The position numbers were made by a program, and so were the translations under genes. Shown here in pieces: positions 9,394 through 18,446 of a DNA stretch of 64,000 nt. Every line of letters starts with the position of its first letter. Positions within the stretch are counted from its first letter, which is position 1. Under the pieces are notes generated by a model. It saw only the letters and a program-made list of their open reading frames with translations, ran no database searches and was not told where the DNA came from. Source of the DNA: Mycolicibacterium mengxianglii (GTDB lineage Bacteria; Actinomycetota; Actinomycetes; Mycobacteriales; Mycobacteriaceae); contig NZ_CP065373.1 of NCBI RefSeq assembly GCF_015710575.1, forward strand, positions 2,790,001 through 2,854,000, in the 5' to 3' direction.

Positions 9394-11631
9394 ATGGCGC
9401 AGGATCGCGGAGCCAAAGAGACCATCAAGAGCGTCGTCAAGGACGCCAAGGACAAGGTCGTGGAGGCCGCCGAACGGCTGCAGCAGCACAGCCCGAGGTA
9501 CATCCCGGGCGCACCCGGTCCGGAGGCGCCCTCGTTCGAGGAGCCGACCACCCCGCGGGAACCGTTGCCGCCCAAGCCCGATCAGGGCGGACCCGACCTG
9601 CGGACGGCCACCGGGCTTTCCGTCGGCGGTGGGCAGACCGCGCGCGGCCAGCAGGGCGAGTACCTGACCACCGCCCAGGGCGCGCGACTGTACGACACCG
9701 ACCACTCCCTCAAGGCGGGGGCGCGAGGACCGACGCTGCTTCAGGACCACCACCTGCGGGAGAAGATCACCCACTTCGACCACGAGCGCATTCCCGAGCG
9801 CGTGGTGCACGCCCGTGGCGCGGCCGCACACGGCGTGTTCCACGGCAACGGCGCCGGCGAGAAGATCTGCAAGGCTGGCTTCCTCAGGTCCGGCGCGGCA
9901 ACCGACGTGTTCGTTCGATTCTCGACGGTGCTGGGCTCCCGGGGTTCGGCCGACACGGTGCGTGACACCCGCGGATTCGCCACCAAGTTCTACACCGACG
10001 AGGGCACCTTCGACCTCGTCGGCAACAACATCCCGGTGTTCTTCATCCAGGACGGCATCAAGTTTCCCGACGTCGTCCACGCCGCCAAACCGCACCCGGA
10101 TCGTGAGATCCCCCAGGCGCAGAGCGCCCATGACACGTTCTGGGATTTCGTCTCCCTGCACACTGAAGCCCAGGCGCACACCATGTGGAACATGTCCGAC
10201 CGCGGCATCCCGCGGTCCTACCGGATGATGGAGGGCTTCGGCGTCCACACCTTCCGACTGACCGGTCCCGATGGGGAGACGTCGTTGGTGAAGTTCCATT
10301 GGAAGCCGCGTCTGGGCGTGCACTCGCTGGTGTGGGAGGAGGCGCAGATCGCCGCAGGCGTCGACCCGGACCTGCACCGCCGCGACCTCGCCGACGCGAT
10401 CGAGAAGGGCGCCTATCCCGAATGGGACCTCGGTGTACAGGTGATGCCGGATTCACCGGATCACGTGTTCGAGGGCATCGACCTGCTCGATCCGACGAAG
10501 ATCGTGCCGGAGGAACTCGCGCCGGTGCAGGTGATCGGGACCATGCAGCTCAACCGCAATCCGACGAACTTCTTCGCCGAGACCGAACAGGTGGCGTTCC
10601 ACCCGGGCCACCTGGTGCCCGGTATCGACGTCACCGACGATCCGCTGCTGCAGGCGCGGTTGTTCTCCTACCTCGACACGCAGTTGACCCGGCTGGGCGG
10701 ACCCAACTTCGGCCAGATCCCGATCAACCGGCCCCACGCGCCCGTCAACGACATGCTCCGTGACGGCTTTCACCAGCACGGCGTGCACCCGGGCGTTGCG
10801 CCGTACCGGCCCAATTCGCTCGATGGCGGTTGCCCATTCCTCGCCGGGGCGGACACCGGTGCGTTCATCGAGGTTCCCGCCGCCGTCGCGGAGTCGACGA
10901 AAGTGCGTGCCGCTCCGGCGTCGTACGACGACCACTTCAGCCAGGTGTCGATGTTTTACCGCAGCCTGAGCCCGGTGGAGCAGGCGCACGTCGCCGAGGC
11001 GTACAAGTTCGAGCTGGGCAAGTGCTACGAGAAGGCGATCAAGGAACGCCAGCTTGCGGCGCTGGCCAACATCGACGTCGACCTGTGCGCCACCGTCGCC
11101 GCCGGGCTGGGCCTCGAGCCGCCCGCCACCACGGCGGCTCCGGCCGAGCCGTCGGTGCTCAGCCCGGCGGTGTCGCAGCTCGGGCGGCGCTGGCCGGTGG
11201 AGGGCCGCAACATCGGCGTCCTAGTTGGGCCGGACTCCGACATCGGCGAGGTGGCCGCGGTGGTTGCCGCGCTCGGGGAGGCCAAGCTGGTACCTCTGGT
11301 GATCGCGCCGCACGGCGGAACGCTCACCCATGAGGGTGGCAGCGTGCCGATCTCGCGGACTTATGCGACAGCACGTTCCATTGAGTTCGACGCTCTCGTG
11401 ATCGCAGGATCTCCCACCGCCGTGCAGGCCAAGATTCTCGTTGACGAGGCGTTCCGGCACTTCAAGGGCTTGGCGGTACTGCTGCAGGGAACCGACCTCC
11501 TGGCCCGGGCGGGCGTGGGTACCGACGCCGAAGGTGTCCTCGGTGGTGCGGAACCGACGGCTCTGGTCACGTCGCTCGTCGAGAGTCTCGGGGAACACCG
11601 GGTCTGGGGCCGCGGCCTCGCCGGGGTTTAG
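9394..11631 (+). CDS. katE: Large-subunit (clade 2) heme catalase
   Basis: A 745-residue catalase of the HPII/KatE class, which turns hydrogen peroxide into water and oxygen. The core has the distal His H139 in ERVVHARGAAAHG, the Asn in FDLVGNNIPVFF and the proximal Tyr motif RLFSYLDTQ with GPNFGQIPINRP. After about residue 600 there is the flavodoxin/glutamine-amidotransferase-like C-terminal domain (GRNIGVLVGPDSDIGEV) that marks large-subunit catalases. An Ala/Lys-rich N-terminal arm of about 60 residues is usual for this class. The start has GGAGG upstream. No regulator is adjacent; stress induction is suggested by the possible SigF promoter. Confidence 0.95.
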   Translation: MAQDRGAKETIKSVVKDAKDKVVEAAERLQQHSPRYIPGAPGPEAPSFEEPTTPREPLPPKPDQGGPDLRTATGLSVGGGQTARGQQGEYLTTAQGARLYDTDHSLKAGARGPTLLQDHHLREKITHFDHERIPERVVHARGAAAHGVFHGNGAGEKICKAGFLRSGAATDVFVRFSTVLGSRGSADTVRDTRGFATKFYTDEGTFDLVGNNIPVFFIQDGIKFPDVVHAAKPHPDREIPQAQSAHDTFWDFVSLHTEAQAHTMWNMSDRGIPRSYRMMEGFGVHTFRLTGPDGETSLVKFHWKPRLGVHSLVWEEAQIAAGVDPDLHRRDLADAIEKGAYPEWDLGVQVMPDSPDHVFEGIDLLDPTKIVPEELAPVQVIGTMQLNRNPTNFFAETEQVAFHPGHLVPGIDVTDDPLLQARLFSYLDTQLTRLGGPNFGQIPINRPHAPVNDMLRDGFHQHGVHPGVAPYRPNSLDGGCPFLAGADTGAFIEVPAAVAESTKVRAAPASYDDHFSQVSMFYRSLSPVEQAHVAEAYKFELGKCYEKAIKERQLAALANIDVDLCATVAAGLGLEPPATTAAPAEPSVLSPAVSQLGRRWPVEGRNIGVLVGPDSDIGEVAAVVAALGEAKLVPLVIAPHGGTLTHEGGSVPISRTYATARSIEFDALVIAGSPTAVQAKILVDEAFRHFKGLAVLLQGTDLLARAGVGTDAEGVLGGAEPTALVTSLVESLGEHRVWGRGLAGV

Positions 11632-12496
11632 AGACACAACGTGATCTGATACCCAAAGACGACTGCCCAACCAGTAGCTAGGCGGGGCTGTGGTTTTCGC
11701 AGCTCGTGGCGGACGACCAGGTCGCTACCAGCGCATTTTTCGCGATTCTCGTAAACCGCGCGCCATCGACTGGCGAAACCCGAGCTGCTGGCACCGCTTG
11801 GTGAACGCCTCTGCGGTATGGGTGCAACCGCGCTCGGTGTTGAATTTGACCCGCTCGGACTCCGCATCCCGCCAATCGCTTGGCGGCCGCCGAGCGCGGC
11901 CACGGCCATTTTGATGGCTTCGCTAACCAGGTCGGCATCCGGACAAAGGTCCGGCGCTCTCATGTCCTTCTGGATTTCATCCGACACTCTCATACCATCG
12001 TGGATTTCCTGGCCTGATCCCGTCCGAAACTGGTTGAGAGCGCGCTGGTCAGCACTCCCCCGCACTCTCAACTAATCCCGGATCGGACACTGGCACGTCC
12101 CGTGTCGTTTTGCCATCGGCGCGGAAGTGTCACGAGATGCGACATCCGGTAACCGAAAGAGTGGAAAGGGTTGTGCGTCGGTGATCGATCGAGTGAAAAG
12201 TCAGAGATCAACTGCGTGATCAGCTTTCGTTCGGAGTCCCGCCGTGCATTGCCGCCCCGGATCCGAGGCGCAGCGGTTGAACTCAGAGCGGCGATCCCGG
12301 ACATCGCGGAAGCGACGGGTGGTCCGTGACAGGCAACTCATGGTGTCGTCACCGATTTTTTGGGCAAGCGCTGGCCGCCACCGGGGGCGGGTTCCGATCG
12401 TGGCTCACTCGGTCGTGCAAGTCGAAACCAACCGCGAGACCCCTTTGGAGCGCGTAGCTTTGTGAAGGGTACATGCCGCCAACGGAGGGGGCGAAC
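11632..12496 (+). other. Intergenic stretch with IS debris
   Basis: Apart from the IS3 fragment listed separately I see no gene between 11960 and 12496. A GGGTAC at 12467 lies before the alcohol dehydrogenase but lacks a matching GTTT. Confidence 0.4.
11690..11960 (-). pseudogene. IS3-family transposase (orfB) fragment
   Basis: The minus strand reads EAIKMAVAALGG and, in another frame, FNTERGCTHTAEAFTKRCQQLG then FRQSMAR. This matches the part of IS3 orfB integrases around the HSDRGSQYT and AFTKRC motifs. The catalytic D of H(S/T)D is replaced by E within a frameshifted piece, and both ends are missing, so it is a dead remnant. Confidence 0.65.
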
Positions 12497-13552
12497 ATGA
12501 AGGCGCTCGTTTACCACGGACCCGGTGCCAAGGCCTGGGAGGAGGCGCCTGATCCGGTCATCCTCAAACCGACTGATGCGATCGTCAAAGTCGAGACGAC
12601 CACGATCTGTGGCACTGACCTGCACATCCTCAAGGGTGACGTCCCCGCGGTGACCGACGGTCGCATCCTCGGCCACGAGGGCGTGGGCACCATCACCGAG
12701 GTCGGTTCCGCGGTTACCGACCTAGCCGTCGGTGACCGGGTCATCATCAGCTGCATCTCCTCGTGCGGCAAGTGCAGCTACTGCAAGAAGGGCGTGTACT
12801 CGCACTGCCAGGCCGATGAGGGCGCCTCGGGTATCGGCTGGATTTTCGGCCATCTGATCAACGGCACCCAGGCCGAGTTTGTGCGGGTGCCGTTCGCCGA
12901 GACCTCGCTGTACCGGGTGCCCGACGGGGTGTCCGCCGAGGAGGCGGTGATGATCAGCGACATCCTGCCCACAGGCCACGAGATCGGTATTCAGTACGGA
13001 CAGGTCAAGCCCGGCGATGTGGTCGCCGTGGTCGGTGCCGGACCGGTGGGCCTGGCGGCGATCACCACCGCCGGGTTGTACGGCCCCAGCCGCGTCATCG
13101 CCATCGACCTGGACGCCAACCGGGTGGAACAGGCCAAACGGTTCGGGGCCAGCGACGGTGTGGTGGCATCCGATCCGGATTGGAAGGAGCAGGTGCTGGC
13201 ATTGACCGATGGGCTCGGCGTCGACGTGTCGGTCGAAGCCGTCGGCATCCCCGCCACCTGGGACATGACGCTGTCGATCGTGCGACCTGCCGGTCACGTC
13301 GCCAATGTCGGCGTGCACGGCAAGCCCGTCGAGTTTCCTCTCGACCGGGTGTGGATCGACAACCTGACCGTCACCACGGGCCTGGTCAACACCGACAGCT
13401 CGGCCATGTTGATCAAGCTGCTCGCGCAGCGCAAACTCGATGTCTCAGGGTTCATCAGCCACCGCTTTGCGCTCGGCGACATCATGGACGCCTACGACAC
13501 CTTCTCACGCGCTGCGGAAACCAAAGCACTCAAGGTCATCCTGCAGGCCTGA
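12497..13552 (+). CDS. Zinc-dependent alcohol dehydrogenase (MDR family)
   Basis: A 351-residue medium-chain dehydrogenase. The catalytic zinc site shows in TTICGTDLH (Cys) and GHEGVG (His-Glu); the structural zinc site is the four-Cys set in SSCGKCSYCKKGVYSHC. The NAD(P) fold has VVGAGPVGLAA. It resembles the threonine/alcohol dehydrogenase-like group used for secondary or short-chain alcohols. The start at 12497 is chosen because GGAGGGGG precedes it; an ATG 24 bases earlier lacks a good site. It stands alone between IS remnants. Confidence 0.9.
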   Translation: MKALVYHGPGAKAWEEAPDPVILKPTDAIVKVETTTICGTDLHILKGDVPAVTDGRILGHEGVGTITEVGSAVTDLAVGDRVIISCISSCGKCSYCKKGVYSHCQADEGASGIGWIFGHLINGTQAEFVRVPFAETSLYRVPDGVSAEEAVMISDILPTGHEIGIQYGQVKPGDVVAVVGAGPVGLAAITTAGLYGPSRVIAIDLDANRVEQAKRFGASDGVVASDPDWKEQVLALTDGLGVDVSVEAVGIPATWDMTLSIVRPAGHVANVGVHGKPVEFPLDRVWIDNLTVTTGLVNTDSSAMLIKLLAQRKLDVSGFISHRFALGDIMDAYDTFSRAAETKALKVILQA

Positions 13553-13861
13553 CCCGCCGCCTGCGCACCGCCGGATCTGCGTGGCGAAATCTTCTCAGGG
13601 TTCTGGTATTTCGACATCGAAGTTCACCGGCCAACGTCGCAGGCTGACCACACAGATGGCTGCGGAGACAAGGCGCTGCGTAGGGAGATCGCCGAGCTGC
13701 GTGGGCCAATGCGATCCTGAATGCGGCGGGCCCGTGTGCCCAGCGCCGCCTGAGCCGCCGAGGATCACCAGGGTCCTCCGAGCTTGACGATGAGGCCGGT
13801 GGCGGCCATCGCCGTCCAGGCGCTACCACTGCGGGGATCGACCCGGCTGACGGTCCGTGGG
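13553..13861 (+). pseudogene. IS3-family orfA-like remnant
   Basis: Near 13655-13735 the plus strand reads GDKALRREIAELRG and, after one frame change, ANAILNAA, which fits the coiled-coil C-terminus of IS3 orfA proteins. Start, helix-turn-helix and the following orfB are missing. The remainder of this stretch shows nothing. Confidence 0.45.
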
Positions 13862-14061
13862 TTACGAGAGCAACTCGACCAAGGCCGCGAAGTCGTCGGC
13901 GTGTGCGTCGAACTGATCCTCCGCTGACGGGCGTTGCGCGCCAGGGCGGGCGACGTATGCGGTGCGGAACCCGTGCTCGGCCGCGGCGCGAAGATCCCAG
14001 GGATGCGCCGCTACGAAGAGCGTCCGTGCCGGGTCGATGCGGAGCGCCTCGATCGCATGGT
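13862..14061 (-). pseudogene. C-terminal fragment of type II haloacid dehalogenase
   Basis: The minus strand from about 14061 to a TAA at 13862-13864 reads AAHPWDLRAAAEHGFRTAYV and ends FDAHADDFAALVELLS. That is the last third of an L-2-haloacid dehalogenase type HAD protein, including the motif IV region (AAHPWDL). The nucleophile domain is absent and there is no start codon. The truncation point near 14061 borders a lower-GC stretch. Confidence 0.7.
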
Positions 14062-14620
14062 TAACCGTTCACAGAGGGGCGAACCAACATTAATTTTGCT
14101 GGAAGGCGCAGGTTCACAGTTGTTTCTATAGGCGACACTCGGACTCGTATCGACGAACTACGCGCCGACGCTGGGACACGCGCCACAAGGATCCTACCTC
14201 AGCTAAACATCTGATTCCTCTGTCTAGCAGTGGAATACAGGGAGACCTATCGCATGGGAGACTCGGGTCCAGCAGCCGTTGGCATTTAAAGTCAGCCCGC
14301 GAAACATAGTGCGATAGATCCGCTCATCTCGGCAAAGCCGTCCAAAGCGGTAGTTGCTGCAACCCTTGTGCGGATCTGTCATTTTGTGCTCAACTGACGT
14401 TGCTAATTCCGGTGAGGAGCGGGCCCTTCAGCCTGCATGAACGCACGGGGCTCGATGAGTGCGCCCATCGGAGGCAGTCGAACGCTCTGGTCAACGAGCT
14501 GGTGACACCGCACAAGCAACTCGAATTGTGACCTGCTGACGGGGCGTTACCCAACCCCACACACTGAAAAGCCGGGCTGGTATTCCGGCTTCCGCCGCGA
14601 AGCTCGCAAATCGGCGAGGA
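14062..14620 (+). other. Non-coding stretch of lower GC
   Basis: No gene, RNA or IS end recognised. Base composition is visibly less GC-rich than the flanks, which suggests imported or decayed DNA next to the dehalogenase breakpoint. Confidence 0.4.
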
Positions 14621-15268
14621 CTAGCTGGCTCGGAACCGGTCCGCCAGTAGTGCTTCGCACACGGTGGTGCAGAGCCATTCCTCGGCTCGCGGGTAGGGCC
14701 AGCCGTTGTCGTCGACGAGCGTGGTCAGTCCTGCGTAGCCCAGGTAAAGCCACAGGATGTCGGACGCGTAGTCCACGTCGACGTCGTCGCGCAAGGCATC
14801 GAGCTGGGCCAACCGTCGTGCGACGAGTCGTTCGAATTCGCGCCAGCGTGAGGTCGCGAGGCGAAACCCCTCTGCGGCGGCGGCGTCGTGCGGTGCCGCG
14901 CCGATCACGACTCGCATGATGTCTCCATAGTCCCTGCGCATCTGGCCGGTCTCGGCCGTCAGGTAACGCAGCAACTCCACCGGATGGGTCGACTCGGCGA
15001 TCGTTGTGCGCATCGTGGCGATCACGGGTGCGTCCGACCAGTCTTCGACGAGGGCACGCAACAACCCTTGTTTACCGCCGTTCACGGCGTAGATCGTCGC
15101 CGGCGACACCCGCGCCCGTGCGGCCACTTCGTTCACCGTGGTCGCGAAGTAGCCCTTCTCGCTGAACACCTCGCGCGCTGCATCGATTGCGGCTCGGCGG
15201 GTCGCCTGTGCGTACTCGGCACGCCGACTCGTCCCTACGCGCGGCGGTTTCTGCGTTTTGGTCATCAC
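14621..15268 (-). CDS. TetR family transcriptional regulator
   Basis: A 215-residue regulator with an N-terminal helix-turn-helix (AAIDAAREVFSEKGYFATTV, VAARARVSPATIYAV) and a variable ligand domain. It is divergent from the flavin oxidase at 15364. A perfect palindrome in the 95-base gap is its likely operator, so it probably represses the oxidase and itself until an inducer, perhaps the oxidase substrate, binds. Confidence 0.85.
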   Translation of the reverse strand: MMTKTQKPPRVGTSRRAEYAQATRRAAIDAAREVFSEKGYFATTVNEVAARARVSPATIYAVNGGKQGLLRALVEDWSDAPVIATMRTTIAESTHPVELLRYLTAETGQMRRDYGDIMRVVIGAAPHDAAAAEGFRLATSRWREFERLVARRLAQLDALRDDVDVDYASDILWLYLGYAGLTTLVDDNGWPYPRAEEWLCTTVCEALLADRFRAS

Positions 15269-15301
15269 CCCCGCTTTCTAGAGTTGCACTCCACTCAGGG
15301 T

Positions 15302-15327
15302 AGCAATACTCTGATTAGAGTATTGCT
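15302..15327. promoter_or_regulatory. TetR operator (perfect palindrome)
   Basis: AGCAATACTCT and AGAGTATTGCT form perfect 11-base arms around GATT, centred in the divergent gap. A related half site GAGTTGCACTC lies just upstream near 15284-15294. Confidence 0.7.
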
Positions 15328-15363
15328 CCAACCTGCAGAGTGCCGCTCTAGCGGCAGAGGACG

Positions 15364-16695
15364 GTGTTTCCCGTGTCGACCAACGTCGTTGAACAGACAT
15401 ATATTTCGGCCCAATTGCCCCCAGGTAGGGTCCTTACTGGAGCTGCGTACGACCAGCGGCGACGGGTCTGGAATGCCGCGGTCGACAACCACCCGGCGGT
15501 CGTGGTGCGGCCGGAAACCACCGACGAGGTCGCGCTGGCCGTCCGGGCCGCACGCGAGGTCGGGCTGCCCATTTCGGTGCGCGGGGGTGGCCATGATTGG
15601 GCCGGGCGCGCGGTCCGTGACGGCGCGATGGTCATCGATTTAGACGCCATGCGCGGCGTTGAAATCGAGGGCACCGTCGCCACGGTGGGTGGCGGCGCGA
15701 CTGCTGACGAACTGCTGGGCGCAGCTGGCGACCACGGTTTGTCGGCCTCGTTGGGCACGGTCGGTTCCGTCGGTGTCGTGGGGTTGCTTCTGGGTGGCGG
15801 CTACGGCTCGCTGATCGGAGTGCTCGGCCTGGGCATCGACAGCCTGCTGTCGGCGGAGGTCGTGCTCAGCGACGGCCGGGTGACGGTCACCGATCCGCAG
15901 CACGACCCGGAGCTGTTCTGGGCGTTGCGAGGAGGCGGGGGTAATTTCGGTGTCGTCACCAACGTCAGACTGCGGCTGCATCCCATTCCGGACGTCACGG
16001 CAGGAACCGTGGCATTCAGTTGGACAGAGGCTGAGCAGGTTCTGCGCGGTTTGGGAGGCCTTTACGAGAACCTCGACGACGCCTTCGACGTGATGTTCGG
16101 CGCGATGCACACCCCCGACGGGACGGTGCTGTTCACCAACCCCGTCTGGGCTGGTGCCGCGGAGGCAGCCGTCGCCCAGGTCGATCGCGTCCGAGCGTTG
16201 GGAAACCCAGTTCTCGACGACGTCGCGCGGCGCCCGCTGGCGCAGATCGTGCGGGCGCTCAGCGAGTCCTTCCCGCCCGGCAACCACTCCAGACTCAGCG
16301 CGCGGGTGGTGGCCCATATCGGCGGGGCGTTCATCGAGGCCTTCACGGCGTCGGTGGACGCCATGCCACCCACGTGTGCGCTCAACGTGCACTTCGCCCA
16401 CGGCGCTGCGACCAGGATTGCGACCGATGCCACCGCCCACGCCTACCGACAGCCGCATCTGGTCGTCGAGATTCTCGGCATCTGGAGCGACGGCGACGGC
16501 GCTGCCGAATGCGATTGGGTGCGTGACACCGAACGGCGTCTTGACGGGGTGTCGCTGTCCGGCGGCTGGACCAACCTCATGGCGCCTGATGACGCACGCA
16601 ACCGAGACGCATACGGGACGAACCGAACACGACTCATGGCAGCCAAGGACCACTACGACCCCGACCGGGTGTTCAGCGGAGTCGGCGCGCTCTGA
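15364..16695 (+). CDS. FAD-linked oxidase (berberine bridge enzyme-like)
   Basis: A 443-residue flavoprotein of the FAD_binding_4/BBE family, relatives of 6-hydroxy-D-nicotine oxidase. The FAD domain shows VVVRPETTDEVALAVRAA and the His of SVRGGGHDWAGRAV that usually holds FAD covalently; the BBE end reads NRTRLMAAKDHYDPDRVF. The second covalent site Cys is not evident, so a mono-covalent (His) flavin is likely. Substrate unknown. Divergent TetR and shared operator suggest substrate induction. The GTG at 15364 is used; a GTG at 15373 (VSTNVV) is possible. Confidence 0.85.
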   Translation: MFPVSTNVVEQTYISAQLPPGRVLTGAAYDQRRRVWNAAVDNHPAVVVRPETTDEVALAVRAAREVGLPISVRGGGHDWAGRAVRDGAMVIDLDAMRGVEIEGTVATVGGGATADELLGAAGDHGLSASLGTVGSVGVVGLLLGGGYGSLIGVLGLGIDSLLSAEVVLSDGRVTVTDPQHDPELFWALRGGGGNFGVVTNVRLRLHPIPDVTAGTVAFSWTEAEQVLRGLGGLYENLDDAFDVMFGAMHTPDGTVLFTNPVWAGAAEAAVAQVDRVRALGNPVLDDVARRPLAQIVRALSESFPPGNHSRLSARVVAHIGGAFIEAFTASVDAMPPTCALNVHFAHGAATRIATDATAHAYRQPHLVVEILGIWSDGDGAAECDWVRDTERRLDGVSLSGGWTNLMAPDDARNRDAYGTNRTRLMAAKDHYDPDRVFSGVGAL

Positions 16696-16906
16696 CACGC
16701 AGGCTCCGGAACCGGGATTGACACCGCAGGTGGTCTCAGCTGCACCCATTCTGCGCGGTCGCCATTGATCACCACATCGCCGACAGTCCGCTGATACGCA
16801 CACCGTGGAGGCGTCCTCCCCCGCGCACGGGCCCGGGCGGCACGAGCCATGTGAAGGGAGCGCTGCAGAACGTTTGGACCGGGGCGCACGCGGAGACGTC
16901 GTCAGA

Positions 16907-17458
16907 TCAGATGGCTTTGTTGTAGATGATGAAGTCGCACGGCGTCGCCAGTTGTGGTGCGAGGTGCGGATATTGATCTTCGAACCTGCCTTGGCGGACC
17001 ACCTTGTAACCCGACCGTGCGTTCCAGTCCGCCATGAACGCCTTTGATTCTTGTGTCCAGTTTCGCGGGACGAGGAGTTCGATCTGCAAGGTAGTGACCC
17101 CGTCGGCCCGGAGCAGGTCGGTGACGAAACGGCGTAGTTCTCGCCCTATCCCGATGCCCCGGTGGTTCGGATCGCTCACCAACATTCCCGTCTCACCGGT
17201 GTCAGAGTCGAGGTGTTGAACGCGAATCGAACCCACGATGGTGCCGCCGAGCCGGGCGACGACGATCTGTCCGGCCTGCGTGAACTCGATGATCTCCTCA
17301 AGGGTGGTGCGAGTGGCGCCCTGCTGCCAAAAGCCCTCTTCTGCAACGGCATAGACCCGATTTACCAGGTCGACTATCTGCTTCATCGTATTCACATCGC
17401 TAGACGCCTCTGCAGGCAGAACCTCAATTTGTAACAATGCTGAGGGCGAATCCTTCAT
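16907..17458 (-). CDS. GNAT family N-acetyltransferase
   Basis: A 183-residue GNAT protein. The acetyl-CoA pyrophosphate loop is visible as NHRGIGIGRELRRF (Q/R-x-x-G-x-G/A pattern), preceded by the beta strand GETGMLVSDP. The start at 17458 is preferred because AAGGGA precedes it; an upstream ATG at 17521 would add 21 residues of little character. Acceptor substrate unknown. No operon partner. Confidence 0.8.
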   Translation of the reverse strand: MKDSPSALLQIEVLPAEASSDVNTMKQIVDLVNRVYAVAEEGFWQQGATRTTLEEIIEFTQAGQIVVARLGGTIVGSIRVQHLDSDTGETGMLVSDPNHRGIGIGRELRRFVTDLLRADGVTTLQIELLVPRNWTQESKAFMADWNARSGYKVVRQGRFEDQYPHLAPQLATPCDFIIYNKAI

Positions 17459-17727
17459 TTTTACCTGTTCCCTTCGGACACGAGCTTCCATGCACGAGCG
17501 CTGAACTCTCCGTGTAATCAACGTGTTCGATATGACTTACATTCGGCCGAGGCCCCGCAACGTCGGTCCGATTTAGGCACGCCGCCCCGTTGGGAGACGA
17601 CCAACCGAATACGTCGTCGCCGGTGCTGCGAGGGCGGTGCGATCGGCGACGACCAGCAATATGGCTCCATGGATTTGACCAGCTCTAGCGGCGTACTTCT
17701 TCCGCCGCGAAGAATCACCGAGCGAAC

Positions 17728-18192
17728 CTAACGTAGATCCGCGGGCACCATCCCCGGCGGACCTAGGAGTTGATCGCCCAGTTCGGCGGACACCGCGGCG
17801 AAGAGCTCGGCGTCCATCTCGGCACCGGCACCCGAGCCGTCATCGGGCGTCGCAGTCCGCGCGATCAGCTCGGCGAAGCCGGCGGGGGACGTCACCAGAA
17901 ACGAACGGCAGCCTCGCGGGCCCGCCTTGACCGCATGGGGAACGTTCAGCGGTATCGTCGCGAAGTCCCCGACCCTCAACTGCAACGTGTCCGAACCGAC
18001 CCAAATCGTGCAACTGCCCTCGACGATGGCAAGGCGCTCCTCGTAGCGGGTGTGCAAGTGCAAGGGCGTCGCAGTGTTGGGGAACTGATAAGCGTCGACG
18101 ACATCGTGACGGCCGTCCGTGTCCTCGCTGGTGGTCAGGATGCGGACGTGGAGCGCGTTGCCGAGAAGATAGCGGCCGGGTACATCGTTCAT
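17728..18192 (-). CDS. Cupin domain protein
   Basis: A 154-residue single-cupin protein. Motif 1 metal ligands are visible in LHLHTRYEERLAIVEG (HxH...E) and motif 2 in GDFATIPLNVPHAVK (His). This is the quercetinase-like small cupin pattern; whether it is a dioxygenase, isomerase or sensor cannot be told. It is divergent from the aldo/keto reductase at 18447 and may share its control region. Confidence 0.8.
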   Translation of the reverse strand: MNDVPGRYLLGNALHVRILTTSEDTDGRHDVVDAYQFPNTATPLHLHTRYEERLAIVEGSCTIWVGSDTLQLRVGDFATIPLNVPHAVKAGPRGCRSFLVTSPAGFAELIARTATPDDGSGAGAEMDAELFAAVSAELGDQLLGPPGMVPADLR

Positions 18193-18350
18193 CGAGGATC
18201 GTCCCTCTCGTCAAGTGCGTTCCCCCTCGTCGTACGTAACGTCGCGTAGCGCGTGACGATTCGGTCGGGTGCCGGTTCCAGAGTCATGGGCATCGAGTTG
18301 TACAGCGGGGTCCCCGTGGACAAACGTTCCAGATGTCCCAGCAAGTGGAG

Positions 18351-18380
18351 AGCCTATCCACTACTATAAGTGGATAGGCT
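18351..18380. promoter_or_regulatory. Operator-like palindrome upstream of aldo/keto reductase
   Basis: AGCCTATCCACT and AGTGGATAGGCT are perfect 12-base arms around ACTATA, between the cupin and aldo/keto reductase genes, 67 bases before the latter start. A nearby TetR gene at 19899 is a candidate binder. Confidence 0.65.
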
Positions 18381-18446
18381 GTCCGTTGTATAGCGGCTTA
18401 TCCCGTCCGCCCGACGCTGTGGATGGTGACGAGCAGAGGAGCCACC

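Noticed and set aside
17518-17718. Minus-strand 66-codon open frame between GNAT and cupin genes
   Set aside because: Basic, low-complexity peptide with no start signal or recognisable family.
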